Shown: positions 14,475 to 22,235 of the stretch, in pieces
Layout of the letters: every line of letters begins with the position of its first letter
How positions within the stretch are numbered: position 1 is the stretch's first letter
Virus record (IMG/VR): IMGVR_UViG_3300044858_003476
Location: 16,601 to 80,600 of that record
From: a virus
DNA length: 64,000 nt
Reading direction: 5' to 3' (one strand)
Translations under genes and position numbers: made by a program
The notes under the pieces: generated by a model
Seen by the model: only the letters and a program-made list of their open reading frames with translations
The model's database searches: none
What the model was told of the DNA's origin: nothing

Positions 14475-14913
14475 TAGACCGTGGTACTACGTTATATATA
14501 AGGGCCCCGATTCTTATATAGGTGTGACTGATTATCTCGCAGCCGTGGCGCATGATAGGCAGTCTAGTCTAAGCTTTATGACGCAGCAGAGTAGATTACT
14601 TAATTACCTGAAGAAGGGGCGCGCAGATTATAAGGCTAGTATCCGCGTAGCCCGCGCCATTAGGCCCGCCAGTGTAATAGGTTATGGTAACTATCTAGTA
14701 AGACAGAAGGGACACCTATCAGTTATTGAGCGGTGTGATGTTAGTACTCCTCATAGTCATAAGCATTTGAAATCCGCGCGGGCCGAGTTGATTATCTATC
14801 TCGAATGCGAGATGGACCGATGGAGTAAAACAATTAGGACTATACGGAGATTAGATGCAGATAACGTTCAACGGCCCCTATCAGATGCTGCTGGGTCCGG
14901 CAGGGAGTGGTAA
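14458..14913 (+). CDS. hypothetical protein, 151 aa
   Basis: It overlaps the kinase gene by 17 nt and the helicase gene by 59 nt. The N terminus WYYVIYKGPDSYIGVT resembles a small alpha/beta domain; an Arg-rich middle (ARAIRPASV) and a helical C terminus follow. The last 20 codons lie in the long overlap and may be unconstrained. Function not recognised. Confidence 0.45.
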   Translation: MSILDNRPWYYVIYKGPDSYIGVTDYLAAVAHDRQSSLSFMTQQSRLLNYLKKGRADYKASIRVARAIRPASVIGYGNYLVRQKGHLSVIERCDVSTPHSHKHLKSARAELIIYLECEMDRWSKTIRTIRRLDADNVQRPLSDAAGSGREW

Positions 14914-16033
14914 AACAACATACATACAGAGTTTGAGTAAGGCCCTCATCACTAGTAGTACTGGCGTGAGCGCTATTAATGCAGGCGGTACTACTATTCA
15001 CGCGGCCCTCCAGTTCTTTGATACTACTAGTCTATTACGCGCTGCTTCCAGTGGAGCGCTGGCCACTAAGCTACGGGCTATATCTAATCTATTTGATACT
15101 CTAGTCATAGATGAGATCAGTATGCTACATGGCCCGCAACTAGCTATTATCCATCACGTAATGGAGAAGAGTAACATAAATATGAATCTCCTACTCGTGG
15201 GGGACTTCTGTCAGTTACCACTAGTACCAGATAAAAAGGTCACTAGCACGCCAGTCTATCAAACAGACTGCCTGCAGAACTTCGATATACATTACTTACG
15301 AGAGGTCAGGCGCCAGAGTGACCCCGGTTTTATACAAGCGCTGACTAGCGTAAGAGAAGGGCGACCTCACGAAGCAGTAGATTGGTTCATAGATAATGTA
15401 GAGTTTGTCAATCAGCTCGAAGATAACTACGCGGGTACTACTATCCTGCCTACTAATGATAGTGTAGATAGATATAACGCCCTGCACCTAGCGCGACTAG
15501 AAGGGCCTAGTCGTCTCTACACTAAGAACTACGTTATACCGAAGGAGGGTAGGGCCGCTCCTGAGTGGGGCCAAATACCTAAATCAGTAGAGCTAAGGAA
15601 AGGCGCGCGTGTTATTCTACTTCGTAATAAACTTCCTTGCTACGCTAATGGCGATATCGCTATAGTCAAGGAGCTCATGACTAACACTATACTGGTGACA
15701 GTAGAACGTACCGGTCAGGAGACTATCATTGAGTACGTGACACGAGATAATAAAGAGCTCGGCACTAACAAGCTACTGGGCCGCTGCCACTACTTACCTG
15801 TTAGACTAGGCTATGCCCTCACTGTTCATCGTAGTCAGGGGCTCACGCTTAATAACGTACAGGCTCGTCTCAGTAATTTACGTTGGCTCAGCGGGGGCCT
15901 CTATACTATTCTTAGTCGTGTACGTCACTATAGCGGCCTCCGTCTGATAGGTACACGGTCCGCTTTCTGTGATAGTTGCTATATAGAGCCCTCTATCCTT
16001 AAATTCTATAATCAGTTAGGTACTAAATCATAA
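14855..16033 (+). CDS. SF1B helicase, Pif1/Dda/RecD2-like
   Basis: The 392-aa protein has motif I GPAGSGKTT (14-22), motif Ia STGVSAINAGGTTIH, motif II VIDEISML, motif III VGDFCQLPLV, a REVRRQSDP motif IV region, GARVILLRN, motif V GYALTVHRSQGLTL and motif VI LYTILSRV. This is the Pif1/Dda arrangement, and the length matches T4 Dda (439 aa) more than Pif1. It would move 5' to 3' on ssDNA in replication start or recombination. Residue 11 (ATG 14885) is an alternative start that would reduce the overlap. Confidence 0.9.
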   Translation: MQITFNGPYQMLLGPAGSGKTTYIQSLSKALITSSTGVSAINAGGTTIHAALQFFDTTSLLRAASSGALATKLRAISNLFDTLVIDEISMLHGPQLAIIHHVMEKSNINMNLLLVGDFCQLPLVPDKKVTSTPVYQTDCLQNFDIHYLREVRRQSDPGFIQALTSVREGRPHEAVDWFIDNVEFVNQLEDNYAGTTILPTNDSVDRYNALHLARLEGPSRLYTKNYVIPKEGRAAPEWGQIPKSVELRKGARVILLRNKLPCYANGDIAIVKELMTNTILVTVERTGQETIIEYVTRDNKELGTNKLLGRCHYLPVRLGYALTVHRSQGLTLNNVQARLSNLRWLSGGLYTILSRVRHYSGLRLIGTRSAFCDSCYIEPSILKFYNQLGTKS

Positions 16034-16314
16034 TGTTCGATTTACTTAAATACTTGCGGGGGCGTATATCTGACTTCCGCGAACCATATCAATCTCGTAC
16101 GGCTCTTGGCGACGAGATCTTCTGCTGGTTTCATGGCACCCGCCGTCTCGCGTGTGTTAAATGGATTAAGGGTGGTTATTGTATTATCCCTAACTACCAC
16201 CCTAACTTGCTTAGCATCTTATCTACATTCAAGTCGGCTCAACAATACAGTGACGAGGAAGCGCCTGATGCCGTATACGAGGCCTATAGAAACCTATTTG
16301 ATAACAATGGATGA
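16033..16314 (+). CDS. hypothetical protein, 93 aa
   Basis: The ATG shares its A with the helicase stop (TAATG), so translation is coupled. The product has a small mixed fold (EIFCWFHGTRRLACVKWIKGG). Function unknown. Confidence 0.5.
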   Translation: MFDLLKYLRGRISDFREPYQSRTALGDEIFCWFHGTRRLACVKWIKGGYCIIPNYHPNLLSILSTFKSAQQYSDEEAPDAVYEAYRNLFDNNG

Positions 16315-16325
16315 ACTATTGTGAG

Positions 16326-16381
16326 GTAGAACCTTTCATCAATTATTAGTGGCCCCTCTGCCAAAGTGTAGGGGGGTTCTA
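16326..16381 (+). terminator. nested hairpin after helicase operon
   Basis: TAGAACC (16326-16332) pairs with GGTTCTA (16375-16381), and an inner CCCCT pairs with AGGGG. A U-run is lacking, so it may be a processing or Rho-linked structure rather than a strict intrinsic terminator. Confidence 0.4.
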
Positions 16382-16391
16382 TTGTCTGTAG

Positions 16392-16435
16392 CCCCAGTCC
16401 ATTGCATGGCACTAACCAAAGAATCTGAGTTATAA
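16392..16435 (+). promoter_or_regulatory. second copy of the leader motif seen at 0.9 kb
   Basis: CCCCAGTCC (16392-16400) and GAGTTATAA (16427-16435) repeat the pair found at 894-931, here 38 nt ahead of the ATG at 16474. Confidence 0.3.
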
Positions 16436-16473
16436 ACATTTAAACCTAATTGTTAATCTAAGGGAAAGATAAA

Positions 16474-16800
16474 ATGCACCAAAATATAAGCACCGATGAA
16501 GCAATCAAGCTACTCAAAGAGGATGATAATGCTGATTGGTCATGGTCGGGCGCTGAGGCTTTAGTTGAGTATCTAGAAGATTTAGAGAATAGCCTTGGTG
16601 AATCTATCGCGTTTAATAGAGTCGCTATCCGGTGCGAGTATTCAGAATACTCTAGCGCTCTAGAAGCGGCTGAACATTACGACTTTATACCAGAAGATGA
16701 TGAGGATGAGGATGATATAGAGTCATCTGCTATTACTTATCTAGAAGACAGAACAACAGTAATTAAATTTGAGGGGGGCGTTATTATTCAACAATTTTAA
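16474..16800 (+). CDS. acidic small protein, 108 aa
   Basis: A strongly acidic product with an EDDEDEDDIESS run at about residues 72-83 and a C-terminal strand pair. The highly negative charge could mimic nucleic acid, as known for some phage inhibitor proteins, but this is only a possibility. AGGGA precedes the start. No family recognised. Confidence 0.5.
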   Translation: MHQNISTDEAIKLLKEDDNADWSWSGAEALVEYLEDLENSLGESIAFNRVAIRCEYSEYSSALEAAEHYDFIPEDDEDEDDIESSAITYLEDRTTVIKFEGGVIIQQF

Positions 16801-16880
16801 TTAATTAGTTAGATATAAAGTATCTTAACGAGTATTCTTTTGCTTAGTCTATTCTTATTGATGGTAAGAATAATTAGTTA

Positions 16881-16913
16881 TACTGTTATTCCAGTTGTCT
16901 TGAAATAACAGTA
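16881..16913 (+). promoter_or_regulatory. 10-bp inverted repeat before the array operon
   Basis: TACTGTTATT (16881-16890) and AATAACAGTA (16904-16913) are perfect inverted copies 13 nt apart, 38 nt before the ATG at 16952. This is the only sizeable gap (150 nt) before the 7.4-kb array, so an operator or attenuator controlling it is plausible. Confidence 0.45.
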
Positions 16914-16951
16914 TGTGGTACAACATATTGTCGCCTATACGGAGGGTATAA

Positions 16952-17338
16952 ATGCTTACTGAATTTTTGCATGATTGGGTCAAGTCTGAGCCTCAGATTT
17001 GTGGGTATGGGTTGGGTACTTTTCGGAATACCTTTTTTATCGAATTATCTTGGGGTGATTGGATTTCTATCTCTACCTCTGGTCCTAATCCCTTTTTGTT
17101 AGATCGGGGGTCGCTTGCTAAGTTGATCTATTTTTTCCAAATGCGTCTGGATAGCTTTGGCTATGGTTGGGTTATTCAACGATTACCTAATAGTTATACT
17201 GTGACAGTTAGTGTGAATCCTGATCCTTACGAGACTTTACGTTGTTTTGTCTCTCGGCAAGAGTCTCTCATTGAGGCTTTGCTAGAGGTGTATTTAAAGG
17301 TGGTTGCTTATCGAAAAAAGTCGCTTTACGTTCAGTAA
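16952..17338 (+). CDS. hypothetical protein, 128 aa, leader gene of the tandem array
   Basis: The product contains FFIELSWGDWISISTSG (about residues 31-47), then a helical YFFQMRLDSFGYGW, and ends in a basic helix. It is preceded by GGAGGG and ends only 15 nt before the first array unit, so it probably shares its transcript. It does not show the N-terminal or FYYRL motifs of the array. Function unknown. Confidence 0.5.
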   Translation: MLTEFLHDWVKSEPQICGYGLGTFRNTFFIELSWGDWISISTSGPNPFLLDRGSLAKLIYFFQMRLDSFGYGWVIQRLPNSYTVTVSVNPDPYETLRCFVSRQESLIEALLEVYLKVVAYRKKSLYVQ

Positions 17339-17353
17339 AAAGGGAGGTATTTG

Positions 17354-17587
17354 TTGAAAGAGATTAATCCAAACTATTGGGCACCCCATAATGAGGAATG
17401 GGCGCCGTATCGTGAATGGGCCGCACCTATACCTGTCACTAACCTACCAATTTTAGCAAACGGTGATACTTTATACTATAGCTTCTACGTTTATAATGCT
17501 GGGGGGCCCGCCAAGTTTTACTATAGACTGGCAGGAAATGTATATAACATTCTATATGAGGGTGACTATTTCTATGAAGGTTATTAA
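17354..17587 (+). CDS. array unit 1 (77 aa)
   Basis: First unit. The TTG start is chosen because AGGGAGG (17341-17347) lies 6 nt upstream. It has a doubled WAP block (WAPHNEEWAPYREWA), LYYSFYVYNAGGPAKFYYRL and the tail EGDYFYEGY. Confidence 0.65.
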   Translation: MKEINPNYWAPHNEEWAPYREWAAPIPVTNLPILANGDTLYYSFYVYNAGGPAKFYYRLAGNVYNILYEGDYFYEGY

Positions 17588-17858
17588 TTGTAACGGTTGG
17601 CTTAGTAGTAATTGGGGTCCACGTATGTCTATATCTAGATCTATTACTGACCCAGTGATTCTAGCAAACGACGATAATTTATATTATACATGGTTCTATG
17701 AAAGTATAATTGGCGCCTATACTCTTGAATTAGGCAGGTTATATTTTTCTATCGACTGGTTTTATTATAAACTGCGTTTTTATCAGCACGCTTTATTTAA
17801 CATAAACTGGTATATTGATATTTTAGGTGAGGATGATTATTTCGATGAAAACAATTAA
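17574..17858 (+). CDS. array unit 2 (94 aa)
   Basis: The start ATGAAGGTTATT overlaps unit 1 by 14 nt. It is one of the longest units, with DNLYYTWFYES, a second aromatic block WFYYKLRFYQHALF and the tail GEDDYFDENN. Its second half is nearly copied in unit 10. Confidence 0.65.
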   Translation: MKVINCNGWLSSNWGPRMSISRSITDPVILANDDNLYYTWFYESIIGAYTLELGRLYFSIDWFYYKLRFYQHALFNINWYIDILGEDDYFDENN

Positions 17859-18033
17859 TCCAAATTGCTGGGCTCTGTATGATGAATGGGGTGCACCTGT
17901 ACCTATCACTGCCCCGCCAGTAGTAAATATCAATAATTTATACTATAGCTTCTATATTTATAATTCTGGAGGATTTGCTGTATTTTACTATAGTCTGTCG
18001 TGGGGTAGTATTTTTTGTTATATGACTTTCTAG
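17845..18033 (+). CDS. array unit 3 (62 aa), C terminus frameshifted
   Basis: It keeps LYYSFYIYNSGGFAVFYYSL but ends CYMTF. The downstream DNA (GACTTTCTAGGGGAGGGGG) matches the coding tail of unit 20 in another frame, so a 1-nt indel in the preceding T-run has probably removed its acidic tail. Confidence 0.55.
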   Translation: MKTINPNCWALYDEWGAPVPITAPPVVNINNLYYSFYIYNSGGFAVFYYSLSWGSIFCYMTF

Positions 18034-18051
18034 GGGAGGGGGATTATTTCA

Positions 18052-18288
18052 ATGAAGATTATTAACGATTGGCCTTCACGTAATGAGTTGAATATATCTG
18101 CTGCTGACCCGCCGGTTTTAGCAAACGGGGATAGTTTCTACTATAACTTCTATGATTACTACTATGAAAGTGTGAGCGTGGGTCTCTCGATCTATCTACC
18201 TGAATTAGACAAGTTTTATATTTCTATCGTGTTGTTTTATTATAGACTGACACTGTTAGCTGAGGACAATTTCTATGAAGATGGTTGA
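18052..18288 (+). CDS. array unit 4 (78 aa)
   Basis: It starts 18 nt after unit 3, after GGGAGGGGG. It has NDWPSRNEL, SFYYNFYDYYYES, LFYYRL and the short tail EDNFYEDG. Related to unit 14. Confidence 0.65.
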   Translation: MKIINDWPSRNELNISAADPPVLANGDSFYYNFYDYYYESVSVGLSIYLPELDKFYISIVLFYYRLTLLAEDNFYEDG

Positions 18289-18478
18289 TAGTGACAAATG
18301 GGCCCCACGTTATAAGTTAAATCTACCTATGCCTGCTGACCTACAGGTGTATTTTGCTTATAGTCGAGAAGTCGCCTCGTTTTATTATAGACTGGGACAC
18401 ATAGTAGATAAGTATATCTTCTATGAAGATATATACAACATTCTATATGAGGATGGTTATTTCGATGAAGATAATTAA
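18275..18478 (+). CDS. array unit 5 (67 aa)
   Basis: 14-nt overlap with unit 4. It has KWAPRYKLNLPMP, a shortened middle without LYYSFY, SFYYRL and a doubled acidic tail (FYEDIYNILYEDGYFDEDN). Confidence 0.65.
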   Translation: MKMVDSDKWAPRYKLNLPMPADLQVYFAYSREVASFYYRLGHIVDKYIFYEDIYNILYEDGYFDEDN

Positions 18479-18590
18479 TTGTAATCGTTGGGCCCAACGT
18501 AATAAGTTGTTGACCTACGGGTATTCTGAGAGACTCGCCTGGTTTTATTATAAACTGGTAGTTGTGATATATTATGAAGCCTTAAGATAG
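18465..18590 (+). CDS. array unit 6 (41 aa), short
   Basis: A short unit keeping RWAQRNKL and WFYYKL but lacking the proline block and the acidic tail; it ends YYEALR. Confidence 0.5.
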   Translation: MKIINCNRWAQRNKLLTYGYSERLAWFYYKLVVVIYYEALR

Positions 18591-18606
18591 GGAGGCAATT
18601 AGTTCA

Positions 18607-18834
18607 ATGAAGATAATTAATTGTAACAATTGGGCCCCACGTAATCCGTTGAATATACCTATACCTATTACTGATCCGCCTGTTGACCTACACGGATTAT
18701 TAAACAAATTGTATTTTGCTTATAGTCCTGGGAGACTCGCCTGGTTTTATTATAGGCTGGGAGAATTTGTGATATATGGCTTTCTGAATGAGACCTTAAG
18801 CTTGGGGGGTGATTACTTCAATGAGAGCGATTAG
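18607..18834 (+). CDS. array unit 7 (75 aa)
   Basis: It starts 16 nt after unit 6 behind GGGAGG. It has NWAPRNPLNIPIPITDPPV, KLYFAYSPGRLAWFYYRL and the tail GGDYFNESD. The YFAYSPGR form of the middle returns in units 21-23. Confidence 0.65.
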   Translation: MKIINCNNWAPRNPLNIPIPITDPPVDLHGLLNKLYFAYSPGRLAWFYYRLGEFVIYGFLNETLSLGGDYFNESD

Positions 18835-18979
18835 ATGTAACAGGCTTAATTACTTTTTTTATTTTGTTGAGGGTCTCGATACCTATACTCCTGAATTAAG
18901 GTTTTATGCTGTCGACCGATTTTACTATAGACTGTATATACACATAGTAGATAAATATATATTCTATGAAGATGATTAA
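18821..18979 (+). CDS. array unit 8 (52 aa)
   Basis: The WAP block is replaced by NRLNYFFYFVEG, followed by LDTYTPELRFY, RFYYRL and the tail FYEDD. Confidence 0.6.
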   Translation: MRAIRCNRLNYFFYFVEGLDTYTPELRFYAVDRFYYRLYIHIVDKYIFYEDD

Positions 18980-19139
18980 TTGTAGAGTTTTCAAACTTGC
19001 TTTGTTTTACGACTGGACTCTCAACAATAAGCTAAAGGCCCGTACACTTATTATCTCTACCGGCGGGTTTTACTATAGACTAAGAGCTACGATATACGAC
19101 ATTCTATATGAGAATGATTATTTCGATGAGAGCGATTAG
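18966..19139 (+). CDS. array unit 9 (57 aa)
   Basis: It carries the alternative middle LFYDWTLNNKLKAR that dominates the last third of the array, then GFYYRL and ENDYFDESD. Confidence 0.6.
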   Translation: MKMINCRVFKLALFYDWTLNNKLKARTLIISTGGFYYRLRATIYDILYENDYFDESD

Positions 19140-19341
19140 TTGTAACAATTGGATTTCAAATAATGATAAAGAGCTGGGTCTCAAGATTTATACTTCCGAA
19201 TTAAGCAAGTGCTGTGGTTCTATCTTCCGATTTTACTATAGACTGGCCTATAAACTGCGTTTTTATCAGCGCGCTTTATTTAACATAGACTGGTATATTG
19301 ATATTTTAGGTGAGGATAACTATCTCTATGAAAACAATTGA
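19126..19341 (+). CDS. array unit 10 (71 aa)
   Basis: It has NNWISNNDKEL, YTSELSKCCGSIFRFYYRL, and then the RFYQRALFNIDWYIDI segment shared with unit 2. Tail GEDNYLYENN. Confidence 0.6.
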   Translation: MRAISCNNWISNNDKELGLKIYTSELSKCCGSIFRFYYRLAYKLRFYQRALFNIDWYIDILGEDNYLYENN

Positions 19342-19483
19342 TCTAAATTGCTGGGCTCTGTGTAAGTATGATAAATGGGGGTACCCTGTACCTATCACTG
19401 CCCCGCCAGTAGCAAATATCAATAATTTATTATTTTACTATAGACTGTCGGTTTCGGTTCTCGCATCTGTGCGGCACACTTAA
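19328..19483 (+). CDS. array unit 11 (51 aa), foreign C terminus
   Basis: The N-terminal part is normal (LNCWALCKYDKWG, PVPITAPPV, LLFYYRL) but the tail reads SVSVLASVRHT, coded by about 110 nt (19448-19560) unlike any other junction. Confidence 0.5.
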   Translation: MKTIDLNCWALCKYDKWGYPVPITAPPVANINNLLFYYRLSVSVLASVRHT

Positions 19484-19564
19484 ACCTTTGCTGATTAAGC
19501 TGTTCAGGATCGGGAATGTACCTCTTGTGAATCAGAAACGCTATATATAAGGACAATTATTTCT

Positions 19565-19777
19565 ATGAAGAAGATTAATTCTAACAATTGGGCTCCTATT
19601 AATAGAAGAGCCCCGCATGCGTGGACTTCATACCTACCTATCACTAATCCGCTTCTAGCGAGCGTTGATAATTTATACTATAGCCTTTATGATGAGGTGC
19701 TGTTTTATTATATACTGGAAAGAGTAACATCATATAACATTTTGGATGAGGATAATTACTTTTATGAAGATGATTAA
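19565..19777 (+). CDS. array unit 12 (70 aa)
   Basis: It has NNWAPINRRAP, SYLPITNPLLASVDNLYYSL, LFYYIL and the tail DEDNYFYEDD. The stretch LLASVDNLYYSLYDEVLFYY is repeated almost exactly in unit 16. Confidence 0.65.
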   Translation: MKKINSNNWAPINRRAPHAWTSYLPITNPLLASVDNLYYSLYDEVLFYYILERVTSYNILDEDNYFYEDD

Positions 19778-19988
19778 TTGTAATGGTTGGGCTCCTCGTA
19801 ATAAGGTTCCGTATGAGTGGATCGCACCCATACCTATTACTAATTCGTATGCATGGAGTGCACCTGTACCCATTACTAACCCTCTGATAACAGATAATAA
19901 GTTATTCTATAACTTCTATCTTGATGATTCTAGAGGAGGGACTGCTTGGTTTTACTATAGATTGTTATATTTCGATGAAGATTATTAA
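19764..19988 (+). CDS. array unit 13 (74 aa)
   Basis: The PIPIT block is duplicated inside the unit (APIPITNS, then APVPITNPL). It is followed by KLFYNFYLDD, WFYYRL and a very short tail, YFDEDY. Confidence 0.65.
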   Translation: MKMINCNGWAPRNKVPYEWIAPIPITNSYAWSAPVPITNPLITDNKLFYNFYLDDSRGGTAWFYYRLLYFDEDY

Positions 19989-20160
19989 CAATTGGCCTTT
20001 ACGTAATGAGTTGAATATACTTGCTGCTGACCCGTCGGTTTTAGCAAACAGTGATAGTTTATACTATAGCTTTTATCGTTACCACTACAAAACTTCTATC
20101 ATGTTGTTTTATTATAGACTGACACTGTTCGCTAAGGACGATTTCTATGAAGATAGTTGA
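19975..20160 (+). CDS. array unit 14 (61 aa)
   Basis: Close relative of unit 4: NNWPLRNELNILAADP, SLYYSFYRYHY, LFYYRL, tail KDDFYEDS. Confidence 0.65.
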   Translation: MKIINNWPLRNELNILAADPSVLANSDSLYYSFYRYHYKTSIMLFYYRLTLFAKDDFYEDS

Positions 20161-20305
20161 TAGTAACAAATGGGTCCCACGTCATAAGTTAAATCTATCT
20201 ATGCCTATTAAAGTTTATTGGGGGCTCGCTATGTTTTATTATATACTGGCATCAGTGATATATCACTTTCTAGATAAGGACAATTATTTCGATGAAGATG
20301 ATTAA
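20147..20305 (+). CDS. array unit 15 (52 aa)
   Basis: NKWVPRHKLNLSMP, then directly MFYYIL without the LYYSFY block, then LDKDNYFDEDD. Confidence 0.6.
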   Translation: MKIVDSNKWVPRHKLNLSMPIKVYWGLAMFYYILASVIYHFLDKDNYFDEDD

Positions 20306-20510
20306 TTGTAACGATTGGGCTCCTTGTAGTAATAGCGATTGTTGGACTTCACATAATAAGTTGAGTATACCGATACCTATTACTGATCCGCTTCTAGCGA
20401 GCGTTGATAATTTATACTATAGCCTTTATGATGAGGTGCTGTTTTATTATATACTGGAAAGAGTAGTATCATATAACATTTTGGATGAGGACCTCTATGA
20501 AGATGATTAA
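20292..20510 (+). CDS. array unit 16 (72 aa)
   Basis: NDWAPCSNSDCW, SIPIPITDP, then the block shared with unit 12, and the tail LDEDLYEDD. Confidence 0.65.
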   Translation: MKMINCNDWAPCSNSDCWTSHNKLSIPIPITDPLLASVDNLYYSLYDEVLFYYILERVVSYNILDEDLYEDD

Positions 20511-20697
20511 TTGTAATGGTTGGGCTCCTCGTATTAGTCGGTATGAGTGGGGCGCCACACCTATACCTATTACTAACCCGTTGATAGCAAACCATATTAG
20601 TTTATACGATAACTTTTATGTCAGAGGAGTCGCTTGGGTTTACTATAACCTATCTGAGCCTACTATAACCTACCATTATTTCTATGAAGAAGATTAA
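20497..20697 (+). CDS. array unit 17 (66 aa)
   Basis: NGWAPRISRYEWG, TPIPITNPL, SLYDNFYVRG, WVYYNL and the tail YHYFYEED. The FYYRL motif is diverged to VYYNL. Confidence 0.65.
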   Translation: MKMINCNGWAPRISRYEWGATPIPITNPLIANHISLYDNFYVRGVAWVYYNLSEPTITYHYFYEED

Positions 20698-20896
20698 TTG
20701 TAATGGTTGGGCTCCGCGTAATATTAAATGGGCTCCGTCTGGATGGGGGGCATCTGTACCTACTGCTGTCCCTCTAATAGCAGATAATAATAAGTTATTC
20801 TATAACTTCTATTTTTATCATAGTGGAGGGCCCGCCAGGTTTTACAATAGACTAGTGGGAGTAGTGTTGTATAGCTTTCTAGATGAAGATAATTGA
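20684..20896 (+). CDS. array unit 18 (70 aa)
   Basis: NGWAPRNIKWAPSGWG, KLFYNFYFYHSGGPARFYNRL and the tail LDEDN. The GGPARFY form recurs in units 26 and 29. Confidence 0.65.
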   Translation: MKKINCNGWAPRNIKWAPSGWGASVPTAVPLIADNNKLFYNFYFYHSGGPARFYNRLVGVVLYSFLDEDN

Positions 20897-21062
20897 TTGT
20901 AATAATTGGGTCCCGCATAATAAGTCAAATATACCTATTACTGACCCGCTTATTAATGCAAAAGGCTTATTCGTATTTTCTAATGCCGGAGGAGTCGCTT
21001 GGGCTTACTATAACCTATCATGGTTTACTAAAAACTATCATTACTTTTATGAAGATGATTAA
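20883..21062 (+). CDS. array unit 19 (59 aa)
   Basis: NNWVPHNKSNIPITDPLI, WAYYNL (as in unit 17) and the tail YHYFYEDD. Confidence 0.65.
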   Translation: MKIIDCNNWVPHNKSNIPITDPLINAKGLFVFSNAGGVAWAYYNLSWFTKNYHYFYEDD

Positions 21063-21339
21063 TTGTAACGATTGGGCGCCTCATAGTAATAACGATTGTT
21101 GGACTCCACGTAATAAGTTGAGTATACCGATACCTATTACTGACCCGCCGATTTTACCAAATGGTGATAATCTATACTATCTATGGTTCTATCGTTACTA
21201 CCATGAAAGCATGGGTCTCGGGGTCTATATTCCTGAATTGGACAAGTTACATGTTCCTATCGACTTGTTTTATTATAAACTAGCATATTTGTTATATGAC
21301 TTTTTAGGGGAGGGGGATTATTTCGATGAAGATGATTGA
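21049..21339 (+). CDS. array unit 20 (96 aa), longest
   Basis: It contains every block: NDWAPHSNNDCW, SIPIPITDPP, DNLYYLWFYRYYHES, YIPELDKLHV, LFYYKL and the tail GEGDYFDEDD. Confidence 0.7.
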   Translation: MKMINCNDWAPHSNNDCWTPRNKLSIPIPITDPPILPNGDNLYYLWFYRYYHESMGLGVYIPELDKLHVPIDLFYYKLAYLLYDFLGEGDYFDEDD

Positions 21340-21535
21340 TTGTAATGACTGGACTCCGCGTAATAACTTGAATATGCCTATACCTATTACTGATCTGCCC
21401 GCTGACCTACGCAGATTATTAATCAAAGTGTTTTTTGCTTATAGTCCTGGGAGACTTGTTTATTATAGATTAATAGAACTTGTAATATATAGCTTTCTTA
21501 ATAGAGAGGACGATTACTTCAATGAGAATAATTGA
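21326..21535 (+). CDS. array unit 21 (69 aa)
   Basis: NDWTPRNNLNMPIPITDLP, FFAYSPGRLVYYRL and the tail NREDDYFNENN, where GAGAGGAC forms the next ribosome-binding site. Confidence 0.7.
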   Translation: MKMIDCNDWTPRNNLNMPIPITDLPADLRRLLIKVFFAYSPGRLVYYRLIELVIYSFLNREDDYFNENN

Positions 21536-21713
21536 TGACTGGGCTCCGCGTATGCCTATATCTATTACTGATCTGCCCGTTGACCTAGACAGATCATTAA
21601 CCAAATTGTATTTTGCTTATAGTCCTAGAAACCTTGTTTATTATAGATTAGGAGAACTTGTAATATATAGCTTTCTTAATAGAGAGGACGATTACTTCAA
21701 TGAGAATGATTAA
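21522..21713 (+). CDS. array unit 22 (63 aa)
   Basis: Close copy of unit 21 with DDWAPRMPISITDLP and YFAYSPRNLVYYRL; the tail NREDDYFNEND is shared with units 21 and 23. Confidence 0.7.
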   Translation: MRIIDDWAPRMPISITDLPVDLDRSLTKLYFAYSPRNLVYYRLGELVIYSFLNREDDYFNEND

Positions 21714-21885
21714 CTGTGACGAGCACATTCAGATAAGTGACTTATTAGTTAAGCTCAATGATTCTTTAGAATTGTATTTTGCTTATAGTTCTGGGAGACT
21801 TGCTTGGTTTTATTATAGATTAGGAGAACTTGTAATATATAGCTTTCTTAATAGAGAGGACGATTACTTCAATGAGAATGATTAA
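21700..21885 (+). CDS. array unit 23 (61 aa)
   Basis: The N terminus is replaced by CDEHIQISDLLVKLN, the middle YFAYSSGRLAWFYYRL is kept, and the tail equals that of unit 22. Confidence 0.7.
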   Translation: MRMINCDEHIQISDLLVKLNDSLELYFAYSSGRLAWFYYRLGELVIYSFLNREDDYFNEND

Positions 21886-22087
21886 CTGTGACGAGCACAT
21901 TCAGATAAGTGACTTATTAGTTAAGCTCAATTATTATATTGCCTTGTTTTATTATGAGAACATGGGTCTCGATACCTATACTTTTGAATTAAGTAAGTTA
22001 TTTGGCTCTATCAACCTGTTTTATCATAGATTAGAACATTTATATAGCATTCTAGATGAGGGCGGTTATTTCGATGAAGATGATTGA
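21872..22087 (+). CDS. array unit 24 (71 aa)
   Basis: The first about 60 nt are identical to unit 23 (172 bp upstream). It then switches to the LDTYTFELSKL form of unit 8 and ends DEGGYFDEDD. Confidence 0.7.
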   Translation: MRMINCDEHIQISDLLVKLNYYIALFYYENMGLDTYTFELSKLFGSINLFYHRLEHLYSILDEGGYFDEDD

Positions 22088-22235
22088 TTGTAACGCCCTG
22101 TTTTATTGTATGAGGGTATGTGTCTTTACAACTCCTGTATCTGAATTAGTCAGGTTCTATGGTTCTATCAACCTGTTTTATCATAGATTATATAGCATTC
22201 TAGATGAGGACGATTACTTGAATGAAGATGGTTAG
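22074..22235 (+). CDS. array unit 25 (53 aa)
   Basis: NALFYCMRVCVFTTP, SELVRFYGSINLFYHRL and the tail DEDDYLNEDG. Confidence 0.6.
   Translation: MKMIDCNALFYCMRVCVFTTPVSELVRFYGSINLFYHRLYSILDEDDYLNEDG

Noticed and set aside
17463-21048. Long N-terminal extensions of array units (starts at 17463, 19921, 20893, 22909)
   Set aside because: They run through the previous unit in another frame without block conservation; the ATGAAG start at each junction is shared by nearly all units.
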